Assembly: GCA_016712275.1 (NCBI GenBank)
Contig: JADJRI010000008.1
Location: 86,401-150,400, forward strand
Length of the DNA stretch: 64,000 nt
Direction: 5' to 3'
DNA from: Planctomycetota bacterium
GTDB lineage: Bacteria; Planctomycetota; Phycisphaerae; UBA1845; UTPLA1
A program made the position numbers and the translations under genes. The notes below the pieces were generated by a model, which made no database searches, had not been told where the DNA came from, and was given only the letters and a program-made list of their open reading frames with translations. Each line of letters begins with the position of its first letter. The stretch's first letter is position 1. This document shows, one piece after another, positions 26,019 through 34,952 of the stretch.

Positions 26019-26723
26019 ATGGGCCTGCGAGTGTGGCTGTTTATACTCTTGGTCTTGATTGGACTCGGCTTTTTGTTCTACGACGCGCGAATCACGGCGC
26101 TGCTTTATGCCCCATTAATCGTCTATCTGTTCGTTGAAAAGCAGCTTAGCCTCTCTAAGCTTCGGCGGATGAAGAGTCGATTGCGGACTCGAACGAATGC
26201 GGACATTCACTTTGAAGTTTCTCTCGTCGCGAGGCGTTACGATTTATCGGATTCCGACGTGGAACGGGTCTGGAGAGGAATTGCAAGATTCTACGCAGTA
26301 GAACCGGCGAAGTTCCGATCGACGGATTTGCTCGCAAGCGATCTAGCTGAATTGGGCGAGGACCCCGAACACAATGTGTATAACTTGCTGCCCGATATCC
26401 CGCGAGGCGGTTCAGCAGCAAAAGATCAGTGGGAGTCCTCCGGCGGGGAGTTTGATTTTGGTAGGCTTGTGGGCTTTATCATAGCGCGCGAACGCGAGTG
26501 CGGCGAACTGATCTTTCCACGAAAACCGGCCAGGAGGACAAAAGGGGGACATTCTGAATATGTCATACAGACGGCACTCTCCGTCGGCAGGCCGGCGTCA
26601 AGGGGCGGGCGGCCGCGCCAGGCGCTCGACCACGGCCACCGCTCCGCCTGCTCCACCAATTTCGCCCGGAGCGGTTTGCGCTGCACATATCGCATCACCG
26701 TGAACAGGTGGATGTCCTGCTGA
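26019..26723 (+). CDS. Small membrane protein with transposon-derived C-terminus
   Basis: The first about 170 residues are native: two transmembrane helices (VWLFILLVLIGLGFLFY; ITALLYAPLIVYLFV) and a soluble helical part (ADIHFEVSLVARRYDLS, DSDVERVWRGIARFYAV). From about position 26536 the frame enters the inverted end of a decayed REP-transposase element (TKGGHSEYVIQTALSVG) and continues through it to 26723. The original 3' end is therefore lost or displaced. No family recognised for the native part. Confidence 0.55.
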   Translation: MGLRVWLFILLVLIGLGFLFYDARITALLYAPLIVYLFVEKQLSLSKLRRMKSRLRTRTNADIHFEVSLVARRYDLSDSDVERVWRGIARFYAVEPAKFRSTDLLASDLAELGEDPEHNVYNLLPDIPRGGSAAKDQWESSGGEFDFGRLVGFIIARERECGELIFPRKPARRTKGGHSEYVIQTALSVGRPASRGGRPRQALDHGHRSACSTNFARSGLRCTYRITVNRWMSC

Positions 26724-26917
26724 ATGGGAAACGCCTTGAAGCGCCCCTGCCAGACATGGCCGCTGGAGCGGGCGCATCGGTGAGGCGTGGCGAATGAAGC
26801 AAATCGGTGTTCGTTTGATCTTCTTCGCGACTCGCCGCGCTCGGTCGATCTGGCTCGATTGCCGGCTTCAAAAGAGTCACTGATATGACATATTCAAAAT
26901 GTCCCCCGTTTTGTTCC
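26536..26917. mobile_element. Decayed second REP-transposase element, 382 bp
   Basis: The inverted ends are 26536-26567 (GGACATTCTGAATATGTCATA on this strand) and 26884-26917 (TATGACATATTCAAAATGTC). Between them the minus strand encodes only the C-terminal third of a Y1 transposase. A solo end of the same family is at 14652-14680. It is unrelated in sequence to the element at 3898-4662. Confidence 0.7.
26568..26800 (-). pseudogene. REP-associated (Y1) transposase remnant
   Basis: The minus strand reads SSGHVWQGRFKAFPIQQDIH, then a segment containing RYVQRKPLRAKLVEQAERWPWSS. This is the conserved C-terminal block of RAYT proteins (GHVWQGRFKAF; YVxRNPLRAxLVxxAExWPWSS). The HUH half is absent, and the catalytic position before this block is not preserved. 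It is a dead internal deletion derivative. Confidence 0.75.
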
Positions 26918-27087
26918 GTTTTGTTCTTTTTTCCCGTTTTGTCGCACGTATGAATATTTTCGCGGCAGGCATGCCGACTCCGGATGCCGAGGATTCGGAC
27001 CGACACGGTCCGTCTCGCGTTAAGAATTCGCCATTTTCTGAGCAGCGGCGACTCATAAAGCAATGGCACACGGCTCGGAGCTCGAAA
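26918..27087. other. Spacer between transposase remnant and kelch gene
   Basis: TTTTGTTCCGTTTTGTTCTT is T-rich sequence beside the element end. The rest is unremarkable, and no gene or hairpin was recognised. Confidence 0.4.
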
Positions 27088-29204
27088 TCAGGGGTGCAGC
27101 AGAATATCCACGAACGGCTCGATGTCGCGGCCGTCGCGCAGGCCGTCGCCATTCAGGTCGGCCCGGCTCAGCTCGCAGCCGGTGAAGTTTGTGGGATCGA
27201 CCAATGCTTCGACGAGCGGCGCCGCGTCATCGAGTGTCACCGCGAAGTCGCAGTTGACATCCCCCACGATCGGAAGCGGACAGCCATCGGGGCCGACGTT
27301 CAGTTCAAGCGGCGTCGCGGCACAGGCGTCGACATCATCGGGGACGGCATCGCAGTCTTCATCATCATCGGCGAGCGCCCAGGTCTCTGCGTGACGGCTG
27401 CCGGTGGTCCCGCCGCCAAACATGACGGCCCGGCCGCGAACTGTGTCATAAGCCAGCGCCGACCACATCGAACCCGGCGGCCGCTGCGCCAGATCAAGCT
27501 CTGTCCAGGCCGCGCCGTCAAACTGCCATACATCGTTTCGATAACTGCTGCCGCCCCCAGACGCGTTGCCGCCGAACAGCAGCACCACGCCGCGGTCGGC
27601 GTCGTAGGTCATGGAATGGCCGTACCGCGGCGCCGGGCCGGTCACGGCAATCTGCGTCCAGCTTGCGCCGTCAAACTCCCAGGTTTCATCGTTGCGAATG
27701 ACCGAGTTGTTGGGCTGGGGCACTTCGCCGCCGAAGAGCACGCATACGCCGCGACTCGCATCATAGGCCATCGCACAGTCGCGACGGGCGGAGGGGCCGG
27801 TGATGACCCGCTTCGTCCAGAAGGATCCGTTCCACTCCCAGGTTTCGTCCAGAATGCCGGCGGGGTCGGAGGTGCTGCTCGTGCCGCCGAATAGCACGGT
27901 CCGGTCGCGGGCGCTGTCGTAGGCCATGGCGCAACTGAATTTGGCAGTGGGCTTTGAGCCGAGGGTACGTTGGACCAAGTGTCGCCCGAGAGTTCCCAGA
28001 GGGTCGGCCCGGCGGATGAATTGTAAGCACCCCAGAAAATAACCACCTGCCGGGTCGAGTCATAAACCATGGCGTGCGCCTTGGCGAAATTCGGATGGAC
28101 CGCGACGTCGAGTTCGGTCCATTTCGCGCCATCCCACAGCCAGGTGTCGTCGTAAATCTGATTGCCGTCGCCGCCGAACAGCACCACCGCACCGCGATTG
28201 GCGTCGAATACCATCGCATGTTGCCGGCGATCGGCCGGGCAGCCGGCGCGCTCGACCCATTCGGTACCCTGATAAGCCAACGTGTCGCCATAAGTCGGCG
28301 TCGCGATGCCGGCAAACATCACGCACTCGGCGCGGGCCGCGTCGTACACCATCGCATGACGCATCCGGTGAGGGCTGCCGCCGGAGGTGATGACCGTCGT
28401 CCAGGTATCGCCGTCGTACTCCCGGGTGGCGGCATCACCCTCATCCCATGCGTCGGTCGAGCCACCGTGCTGAACCATCACGCCGCGGGCCGAATCGAAG
28501 GCCAAGGTGTGCCAGTAGTTGTGGGTTGGCCCGACCGGCCGCGTGGTCCACGCCACGCCATCCCATTCAAAGAGGCCGTTCAGGCGCGAACCATTAAACC
28601 CACCGGTCATCACCGTGACACTGCGGAGGCTGTCAAACGCCATCGCGGAGCGCGAGCGGGCCGGAAATCCGCCCACATCCCGCAGCACCCAGTGGCTGCC
28701 GTCGTATTCCCATGTGTCGCCCAGGTACTGGCTTGTGTTCCAGGTGAACCCGCCTGCCATCACGATGACCTGCCGGGCGCTGTCGTAGGTCATCACGTGA
28801 TCGTGCCGGCCGGGTGGCGGGTCGGGAATGTCGCGCGGGGTCCAAACGGCGCCATCCCATTCCCACGTGTCATTGACCGATTCATTCAGCGTCCCGGTGG
28901 GGTCGCCGCCGAAGAGGACCGTGACGCCACGCTGCGCATCAAAGGCGATGGCCATTCCGAAGCGGGCGGAGGGTCCGCTGTTCGAGCGACGGGACCAAAT
29001 CAAACCATTCCACTCCCAGGTCTCGGTCCCGGTAAACATCACGGCGACCTGGCGGATGGAGTCGTAGGCCATCTGGTGGCGGATCATGGGGTGCGGTTTG
29101 GCGGGCTGCCATGCGGGACAGGGATCGGCCTGGGAAGCCGAGGTGACACTCAGGCAAATCACCAGGATGCACAGCAATGCGAGGAAAATGCGGTCGATTC
29201 TCAT
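27088..29204 (-). CDS. Secreted kelch-like beta-propeller protein with dockerin-like tail, frameshifted
   Basis: A signal peptide (MRIDRIFLALLCILVICLSVTSASQA) starts a protein of about 705 aa. Twelve kelch-like repeats follow, each of the form HAMVFDANRGAVVLFGG...DTWxWDGxxW. The tail has a cysteine-bearing DCDAVPDDVDACAATP segment and two EF-hand-like dockerin motifs (GDVNCDFAVTLDDAAPLV; LSRADLNGDGLRDGRDIEPF). The frame is interrupted once near 27970 (TWSNVPSAQSP should pass into GSKPTAKFSCAMAYDSARD). Propellers of this sort mediate binding or hydrolysis outside the cell; the tail may dock to a surface partner. Confidence 0.8.
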
Positions 29205-29741
29205 GCGAAGGAAGCCTCTTAAAGCAATGTCTTGGATCGACGCGGCGATTGCGGTTTTTCATCCAACCGGCCAACTTTCCGGCGGGCAGAAACGCGACGC
29301 ATTCAAGGAGCTTTTGGATTCTTCCAATCTAACGAAAATTCCCATGTTGGATCAACCCTGCGAGGGCAGTTCACGTCGAAGGTCGAGTACATTTTTTGCC
29401 ATTCTTTACAGGCGCCGATTTCTTGCTGCGTTTCCGCGCCGTGTGGGCTTTGTTCTTGGCTTTTTTTGCCGTCGCAGGCAGGGTCCGCCAGCGGGGATTT
29501 TGGTGGATTTGTAAAGCGTATCGGTGAGACGTGACGAATAGAGCGGTTAGGTGTTCGTTGGTTTTTCTCCGCTAGAGCACTTCACTGTTGGTCCGAGCCA
29601 CTCTGCGTTCTCCCTGCCCCGATTGGGGCCGGGCTAAACAGGTTAACTCGATCGTGAATTGCTATAAATGGCGAGTCAAGTTAGGCCGACCCGCCCTACC
29701 TGGATTGAATTGCGTGGTGCCAATGGCATGGCAGTACGCCG
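29205..29741. other. 537-base intergenic region with MITE-like repeat
   Basis: No gene is supported. The only structured element is the repeat copy at 29573-29667. The stretch 29210-29520 is plain sequence with some T-rich runs. Confidence 0.5.
29573..29667 (+). repeat. MITE-like dispersed repeat, copy A
   Basis: It is about 80% identical to the reverse complement of 51874-51970, including GCGTTCTCCCTGCCCCG and ATCGTGAATTGCT. The ends TAGAGCACTTCAC and GTGAATTGCTATA are inverted. Confidence 0.65.
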
Positions 29742-30950
29742 CTACTTGCCGCTTACTTTCATTGCCTTTTCGACGGCTTTGGAGAGGGATTCGCGCTGAT
29801 TCGCGCCAGCGCCGGCGAAGGCGATTTTGCCTTCGGCATCGATGACGTAGTAAGTGGGCAGGCCGGTGACGAGGTATTTCTCGGCCACCTGATCGCCCTT
29901 GACGGCCGTTTCGAAGGTGTATTTCATCGATTTTATGTATTCGCCGGGATTGCCCTTCGGATCCCAGCAGCAGATGCCGATCACCCGCACGGGCTTGTCT
30001 TTGTAGGTTTCGTGGAGCTTTTGGGTTTCGGGAAGCGACATTTTGCAGAAGGTGCACCAGGTCGCCCAGAAATCCAAAACCACCACCTGGCCGCGAAGCT
30101 TTGAGAGGGTGATTGTTCCGCCGTCCGAGGTGGACAGCTTCCAATCGGGGGCCATCTGGCCGGGCTTGAGCAGGCTGGAATCCCATTTTTCGCTGAGCTG
30201 GCGCTTTTCAAATTCGCGCGGGCATGGCGGACGGAAATCGGCGGCGGTGAAGTTGGGACGAATATCGAGATTGGAGATGGAGAGCGTTCGCACGCCGCGG
30301 GCGAGCAGGCCCTTATGCACGCGATCGACGCGGCGCGGCAGGTGATCCTCCTGGCCGAAATACCAGCGGGCTTCGAGGCCGGCCATTTGGTAGACGACAT
30401 AGACGACATCGCAGGTGACGCCGCCGACCTCCTGAACGCCCTCGTAGGTTTGCACCTTGCCGTTTAGCTCATCGGAGAAGGGCGTGGGGTGGAAGAATTC
30501 GAGCATGTAGAGCTGCTTGGCCGCATCGAGCAGGACTTCGCCGCTGCCGATGTTCTGGGTCATCCAGTATCGCTCGTTGAGATTGCAGAGCGTGACGATT
30601 TTGCCGTCGCTGGCGACATCGAGCGACTTGGGCTCTTTTTCACCTTTCGAAGGCGAGATGGTGAGCTTGGCGCGGATGGCGGGCATGCGGGTTTCATTCG
30701 CGCCGAACATCCGATTGACAAAGCCGGTTCGCGCCGAGCGGGCCATGAACGTGCCCTTGATCGTCGGCAAGCGCATTGCAAGCTGGCCTTCTGCGGAGAA
30801 TTCGGCCTCGTAGGAACAGGCCTTGACGCGCTTGGTCGCGGCATCGGCCTGCCTTAAGACTTCGAGCGCCTTCGGATCCTGCGCAAGGACGAAAGCGGCA
30901 GGCATGACTGCAAATGCGACAAAGCACGTTGATAGGTTTCTGGTGTTCAT
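29742..30950 (-). CDS. TlpA-like thioredoxin protein with N-terminal lipoprotein-carrier-like domain
   Basis: The ATG at 30948-30950 gives a signal peptide (CFVAFAVMPAAFVLA). Residues about 25-250 resemble the DUF2092/LolA-like beta-sheet domains that precede many planctomycete redoxins (VKACSYEAEFSAEGQLAM, DVVYVVYQMAGLEARWYFG). Residues about 265-400 form a thioredoxin fold with active site FWATWCTFCKMSLPE and cis-Pro in VTGLPTYYVID. It probably acts in periplasmic thiol redox. It follows the next redoxin gene by 19 bases on the same strand, so they share a transcript. Confidence 0.82.
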   Translation of the reverse strand: MNTRNLSTCFVAFAVMPAAFVLAQDPKALEVLRQADAATKRVKACSYEAEFSAEGQLAMRLPTIKGTFMARSARTGFVNRMFGANETRMPAIRAKLTISPSKGEKEPKSLDVASDGKIVTLCNLNERYWMTQNIGSGEVLLDAAKQLYMLEFFHPTPFSDELNGKVQTYEGVQEVGGVTCDVVYVVYQMAGLEARWYFGQEDHLPRRVDRVHKGLLARGVRTLSISNLDIRPNFTAADFRPPCPREFEKRQLSEKWDSSLLKPGQMAPDWKLSTSDGGTITLSKLRGQVVVLDFWATWCTFCKMSLPETQKLHETYKDKPVRVIGICCWDPKGNPGEYIKSMKYTFETAVKGDQVAEKYLVTGLPTYYVIDAEGKIAFAGAGANQRESLSKAVEKAMKVSGK

Positions 30951-30969
30951 GGGTGAATTTGCAATCGAA

Positions 30970-31995
30970 TCAGGCACCCTTTTGTTTCTTCTTGTATTCT
31001 TCCAGCCGGGTGGTTAGTTCGCGCTTGGTGCGTGGATCGTCCTCGCCGCATTTGGCGATGGCACGCTCCTGCATCTTGACGGCATCGTCCATTTTGCCCG
31101 TTTCCGAGAGAACGAGCGCATAGGTGTCGAGCACTTCGACCGAGTCTTCCTTGGAGACTTCCATCGCCTTTTTGGCCGCATCGGTGGCGAGCTTCAGATC
31201 GCGCACGCCTTCAAAATCCTGATGCTTGACGATCACCCAGGCCATCGTATTGAGGCCGTCGACTTCGGTTGCCGATTCGACAAACGCCCTGCCGTGCTTG
31301 GCGGCATCATCGGGCTTCTTCATCTTGACCAACAGAAGGTGATACATCGCGAGCTGATGTTGAATGCTCTTCGGGTCGAGCTTGAGGTATTCGGTCAGTG
31401 CCGTCTGCACGCCCTCCCACTTTTCGGCCTCGGCATTTTTCTGAATGTCCTCGGTCAACGACTTCAGCTTTTCCTGACGCTCGGCATATTGCGTATCGCC
31501 GCAGAGCTTGGCGACTTCCGCATCGAGCCCATTCATCGGGTGGCCGATCCATGCGATCTTTCCATCCTTCACGATAAAGGCACAAGGAATTCCGCCCTGA
31601 CCGGCCGCCTTCATAAAAGCGGCATTGGTCTTGCCCGCATCGTCGATGGCGACGGTGTAGCGCATTTTGGCGTCGTAGCCCTTGGCAAGGAATTTCTCGA
31701 CGGTCTCTTTTTTCTCGTCGCTGACGCCGATGATGTTGACGCCCTTGGACTTGAAGTGGTCATACATTTCGGACATGTGCGGAATGCTCATGACGCAGGG
31801 ACCGCACCAGGTGGCCCAGAACTCCACCACCGTCACGCTGCCGGGCTTGGCTTTGGCCAGATCAAATGCCTCGCCCTTGACCCAATGCTTGATGGCGAGC
31901 TGCGGGGCGACATCGCCCACTTTCAAACCGGCCTGAGCCGCCTGAATCGGAAAAACTAGTGCGGCCAGTGCCGCCGTGATGATCAATCGCTTCAC
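30970..31995 (-). CDS. TlpA-like thioredoxin protein with C-terminal TPR region
   Basis: The 341-aa exported protein has a signal peptide MKRLIITAALAALVFPIQAAQA and a redoxin domain at 24-175: PGSVTVVEFWATWCGPC is the active site, IIGVSDEKKETVEKFL follows, and GGIPCAFIVKDG holds the cis-Pro. After residue 185, helical pairs read as TPR repeats (WEGVQTALTEYLKLDP, DTYALVLSETGKMDDAV). It is likely a periplasmic disulfide reductase tethered to partner proteins through the TPRs. It is the middle gene of three redoxin genes. Confidence 0.85.
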   Translation of the reverse strand: MKRLIITAALAALVFPIQAAQAGLKVGDVAPQLAIKHWVKGEAFDLAKAKPGSVTVVEFWATWCGPCVMSIPHMSEMYDHFKSKGVNIIGVSDEKKETVEKFLAKGYDAKMRYTVAIDDAGKTNAAFMKAAGQGGIPCAFIVKDGKIAWIGHPMNGLDAEVAKLCGDTQYAERQEKLKSLTEDIQKNAEAEKWEGVQTALTEYLKLDPKSIQHQLAMYHLLLVKMKKPDDAAKHGRAFVESATEVDGLNTMAWVIVKHQDFEGVRDLKLATDAAKKAMEVSKEDSVEVLDTYALVLSETGKMDDAVKMQERAIAKCGEDDPRTKRELTTRLEEYKKKQKGA

Positions 31996-32292
31996 AAGAA
32001 ACTCCCGGGCTTAACGCCCCCACTTACCCATTACCCACTGCGCTGCCGCGGCGGAACGACCATCGTACCGCCGGTTGACGCTTACCCATTCAGGGCTGGA
32101 TCGAAACTTATCATGTTATAACGTAACAATTGAGTGAATCGTTCCCGTCTTCTCATAAATATAGGGAAAATACTGACTTACGGGGAAAAGGTCCGTTTGC
32201 CGGATTCAAAGATGGCCTGTGCTGCCGGACCCCCGCACGGTCTCAATGGGCGGAGCACCTTCGGCCGCGCGTAACTCCGATCTTGGCGTCGG
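31996..32292. other. 297-base spacer between two redoxin genes
   Basis: AT-rich middle (AACTTATCATGTTATAACG) with a repeated word CTTACCCATT at about 32021 and 32083. It may hold the promoter of the 30970-31995 gene. No gene found. Confidence 0.4.
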
Positions 32293-33564
32293 TTATTTAC
32301 CGAGCCCGGATTCGATGGCTTGTTCGATCGCTCCGGGATTGAAACCCGCGCCGAGGTAAAGCAGGTTTCCGTCCTTGCCAATCACCGCGAACGATGGAAT
32401 AGCCCGAACGCCGTATTGTGCCGCGACGGTGGTTCCATTGAGCAATTGGCCGTAGGTCACGTTCTTTTGTTTGATGACCGCCATCGGATCGACGTTTGGA
32501 TTTCGCTCCATGCAATTCACGCCGAAAACCCGGACGGCCTTGTCCTTGTATTTCTCGCTGATTTTTGAACGCCGGGCATGGCCATTTGCAGGGGTCCGCA
32601 CCATGTTGCCCAAAAATCGAGCACGACGATTTTGCCGCGCAGGTCCTTGAGTGCCACATTCTTGTCATTTGAATTCTTCAGGGTCCAATCGGGCGCGGGC
32701 GAACCTATCTGCAATGGGCCCGATTTTTGAACGGGCGTCGACTCGGCGATTTTTCGCATTCCCGCCGGCGCGCCGCCCGGCTTTGCCGGTTCGGCCGCCG
32801 CAAGCGCACGGACAGCCTCCCGCGCGGAAGGGAACGTTGCTTCCGCATAATCGGCGGGCTTGGCGGCTGAAAAAAGTGAATCCGGCAAGCCTGCGTTTAT
32901 TTCAATGTTCTTGAGCGAAATGTTAATGGTGGCGTTGAATTCCTTCGCCTGGCCGCCGACCGCGTACATGATCGGCCGTTCGATGCGGCGAATGAGATAA
33001 TCGTTCCTGCCGATATGAATCCTCGCTCGACGGCGCGACTGGGCATCGTAGAAAACATCGAGCACGTCGCATTCCACTTCGCTGACCACGGCCATGCCGG
33101 TCAGCTCGATGCGCGTGGCTCTCAGCTCATCCGCATAAGCGGCCCGGCCAAAATAGGCCGAGGGAAGAATCGCCTCGCGCTCGGGGACGCGACCATCCTG
33201 CGTCGTACCTGTCGTGAAGGTGCGGTTGTGTTCATCGAGGAGGAATGCCTTGGAGCCGTCGGATATGAACTTGAAATTCGATGCACCCGGTGCATTGGGG
33301 TACGCGGGCACCGTCGATGTGAATTCGCCATGCATCAGGCGTTTCCGCGAATTTTACCCGAACCTTGCCGCTGTAGTCGGTAAAGGTACCTGCCAACTTT
33401 CCTTCTCCGGCCAGCGAGCCATCGTAAGAAATACTTTTCAGTTCGCGAGCGGCCTCGCGTGCCTGATCGAGGATTTTGACGACGTCGGCCGAGAAATTCG
33501 AGCCGGCGACAGCGTTTGCAGTAAAGGCCGCGAGTATGGCAGACATTAGTGAGATTCTGTGCAT
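32293..33564 (-). CDS. Third TlpA-like thioredoxin protein, broken by homopolymer indels
   Basis: Three frames join into one protein of about 420 aa: signal peptide MHRISLMSAILAAFTANAVAG, a DUF2092/LolA-like region (ISYDGSLAGEGKLAGTFTDY, FISDGSKAFLLDEHNRTF), a linker and a redoxin domain. Near 33325 DAWRIH passes from one frame to the next (GEFTSTVPAYPN). At 32560-32605 the frame reads WCGPLQMAMPGVQKSAR; changing runs C4 to C3, A3 to A4 and A5 to A6 restores WCGPCKMAMPGVQKISEKYK. The cis-Pro lies in VRAIPSFAVIG. Its layout matches the 29742-30950 gene. It is very probably intact in the organism. Confidence 0.8.
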
Positions 33565-33723
33565 GATTCAGCGTACTCCGATGATGAATCTTTGAAGTAT
33601 ATGTCACTTGGAGGCGGCGGCGTCTTGACGGAGCGCCGGGAGACGCATTTGCGTCATCCGCCGGTGTGGAAAGACGATTCCAGCCTCGTATTGGGAGACA
33701 ACATATCCTGGGAAAAGGTCGAC

Positions 33724-34869
33724 TCATTTCCTCCCGGGGTTTGCAACATCGAATCGTATACGATAGCAAACATCCACACCGGATGGCAAAACACTGACCA
33801 GTCGAAGCCCGATAATATCGTCGATCTTTTGCGGCCCCATGCATTCCAGCGAGGCACGCGCGGCCGAGCCGCCAATCAGCTTGGGCGCAACGAAGATATG
33901 AGCTTCATCGGCCAAGCCATTCTCAAAGAATGACCCGAGCACCTGTCCGCCGCCCTCCACCATGACATTGGTCGCGCCCATCATGCGAAGATCGTGGAGC
34001 AACGCGACCAGATCAATGCGGTTTTTTACGAGCGGTAACTCACGCACCTCGCAGCCCGCTTTCATCAGCGCCGCCATTCGCCTTTGCTGAGCCTTCGCAT
34101 TCCTGCCGGCCGGTCGGCCACAGCAGATCATGGTCGGCGACTTGGACGCGCTGGTGACCAGCATGCTCTTTAGGGGCGTTTGGGCGAAGCGGTCGAGCAC
34201 GATGCGCGTCGCGATGCGCTTTGGCTTTGCCATGCGCGCGGTCAGATCGGGATTGTCGGCCAGAACGGTGCCGATGCCGACGATGACGGCGTCGACACGA
34301 GCGCGCAGGGCGTGGGCAGCGCGGCGGCTTTCCTCGCAGGTGATCCATTTTGAATCGCCGGTGCGCGTGGCGATTTTGCCGTCGATGGACTGGGCCCATT
34401 TGAGAATGACATACGGGCGACACTGCGTTTGACAGCTGATGAACGGGGCGAGCACATAGCTCGCTTCGTTCTTGAGCAGGCCGACATCTGCGCGAATGCC
34501 TGCTTTTCGCAGCTTGGCGAAGCCTTTGCCCGAAACGAGGGGGTTTGGGTCTTTCACGGCCGCGACAACGCGCTTGATGCCCGCGGCGATCAGGGCGTCG
34601 GCACAGGGGGGCGTTTTGCCGAAATGGCTGCACGGTTCGAGTGTGACGTAGGCAATTGCGCCCTTTGCATTCGCGCCGGCCGCTTTCAGTGCATGCACTT
34701 CGGCATGGGGACCACCGTATTTTTTGTGCCAGCCTTCGCCGACGACTCTGCCGTTTCGCACGATGACGCAGCCGACCATGGGGTTGGGTTCGACAAATCC
34801 CTCACCGCGCAGCGACAAGTCGATGGCACACCGCATAAACACAATATCATTGGAATTCCAATTCGGCAT
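33724..34869 (-). CDS. ribD: Riboflavin biosynthesis deaminase/reductase RibD
   Basis: This bifunctional cytoplasmic enzyme converts the pyrimidine intermediate of riboflavin synthesis, first by deamination, then by NADPH reduction. The deaminase half holds the zinc site His55-Ala-Glu57 (GGPHAEVHAL) and PCSHFGKTPPC (Cys80, Cys89). The reductase half begins RPYVILKWAQSIDGKIATRTGDS and ends with VMVEGGGQVLGSFFENGLADE. Length (381 aa) is normal. The start is the first in-frame ATG; no riboswitch was seen upstream, where a REP pair occupies the short gap to the serA end. Confidence 0.92.
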   Translation of the reverse strand: MPNWNSNDIVFMRCAIDLSLRGEGFVEPNPMVGCVIVRNGRVVGEGWHKKYGGPHAEVHALKAAGANAKGAIAYVTLEPCSHFGKTPPCADALIAAGIKRVVAAVKDPNPLVSGKGFAKLRKAGIRADVGLLKNEASYVLAPFISCQTQCRPYVILKWAQSIDGKIATRTGDSKWITCEESRRAAHALRARVDAVIVGIGTVLADNPDLTARMAKPKRIATRIVLDRFAQTPLKSMLVTSASKSPTMICCGRPAGRNAKAQQRRMAALMKAGCEVRELPLVKNRIDLVALLHDLRMMGATNVMVEGGGQVLGSFFENGLADEAHIFVAPKLIGGSAARASLECMGPQKIDDIIGLRLVSVLPSGVDVCYRIRFDVANPGRK

Positions 34870-34878
34870 GAAAACCGT

Positions 34879-34945
34879 AGGGTGGGCTCAGCCCACCTTT
34901 CTCCGCGCCGACACGCAATCACAAATGGTGGGCCGAGCCCACCCT
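34879..34945. repeat. Inverted pair of GGTGGGC REP palindromes
   Basis: GGTGGGCTCAGCCCACC (34881-34897, preceded by GTA) and GGTGGGCCGAGCCCACC (34927-34943, followed by CTAC) face each other in the gap between ribD and serA. This is an arrangement like bacterial BIME units. The same palindrome occurs at 18813. Confidence 0.7.
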
Positions 34946-34952
34946 ACACGTG

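Noticed and set aside
34870..34952. FMN riboswitch upstream of ribD
   Set aside because: Only REP palindromes are present; no conserved FMN aptamer sequence was seen.
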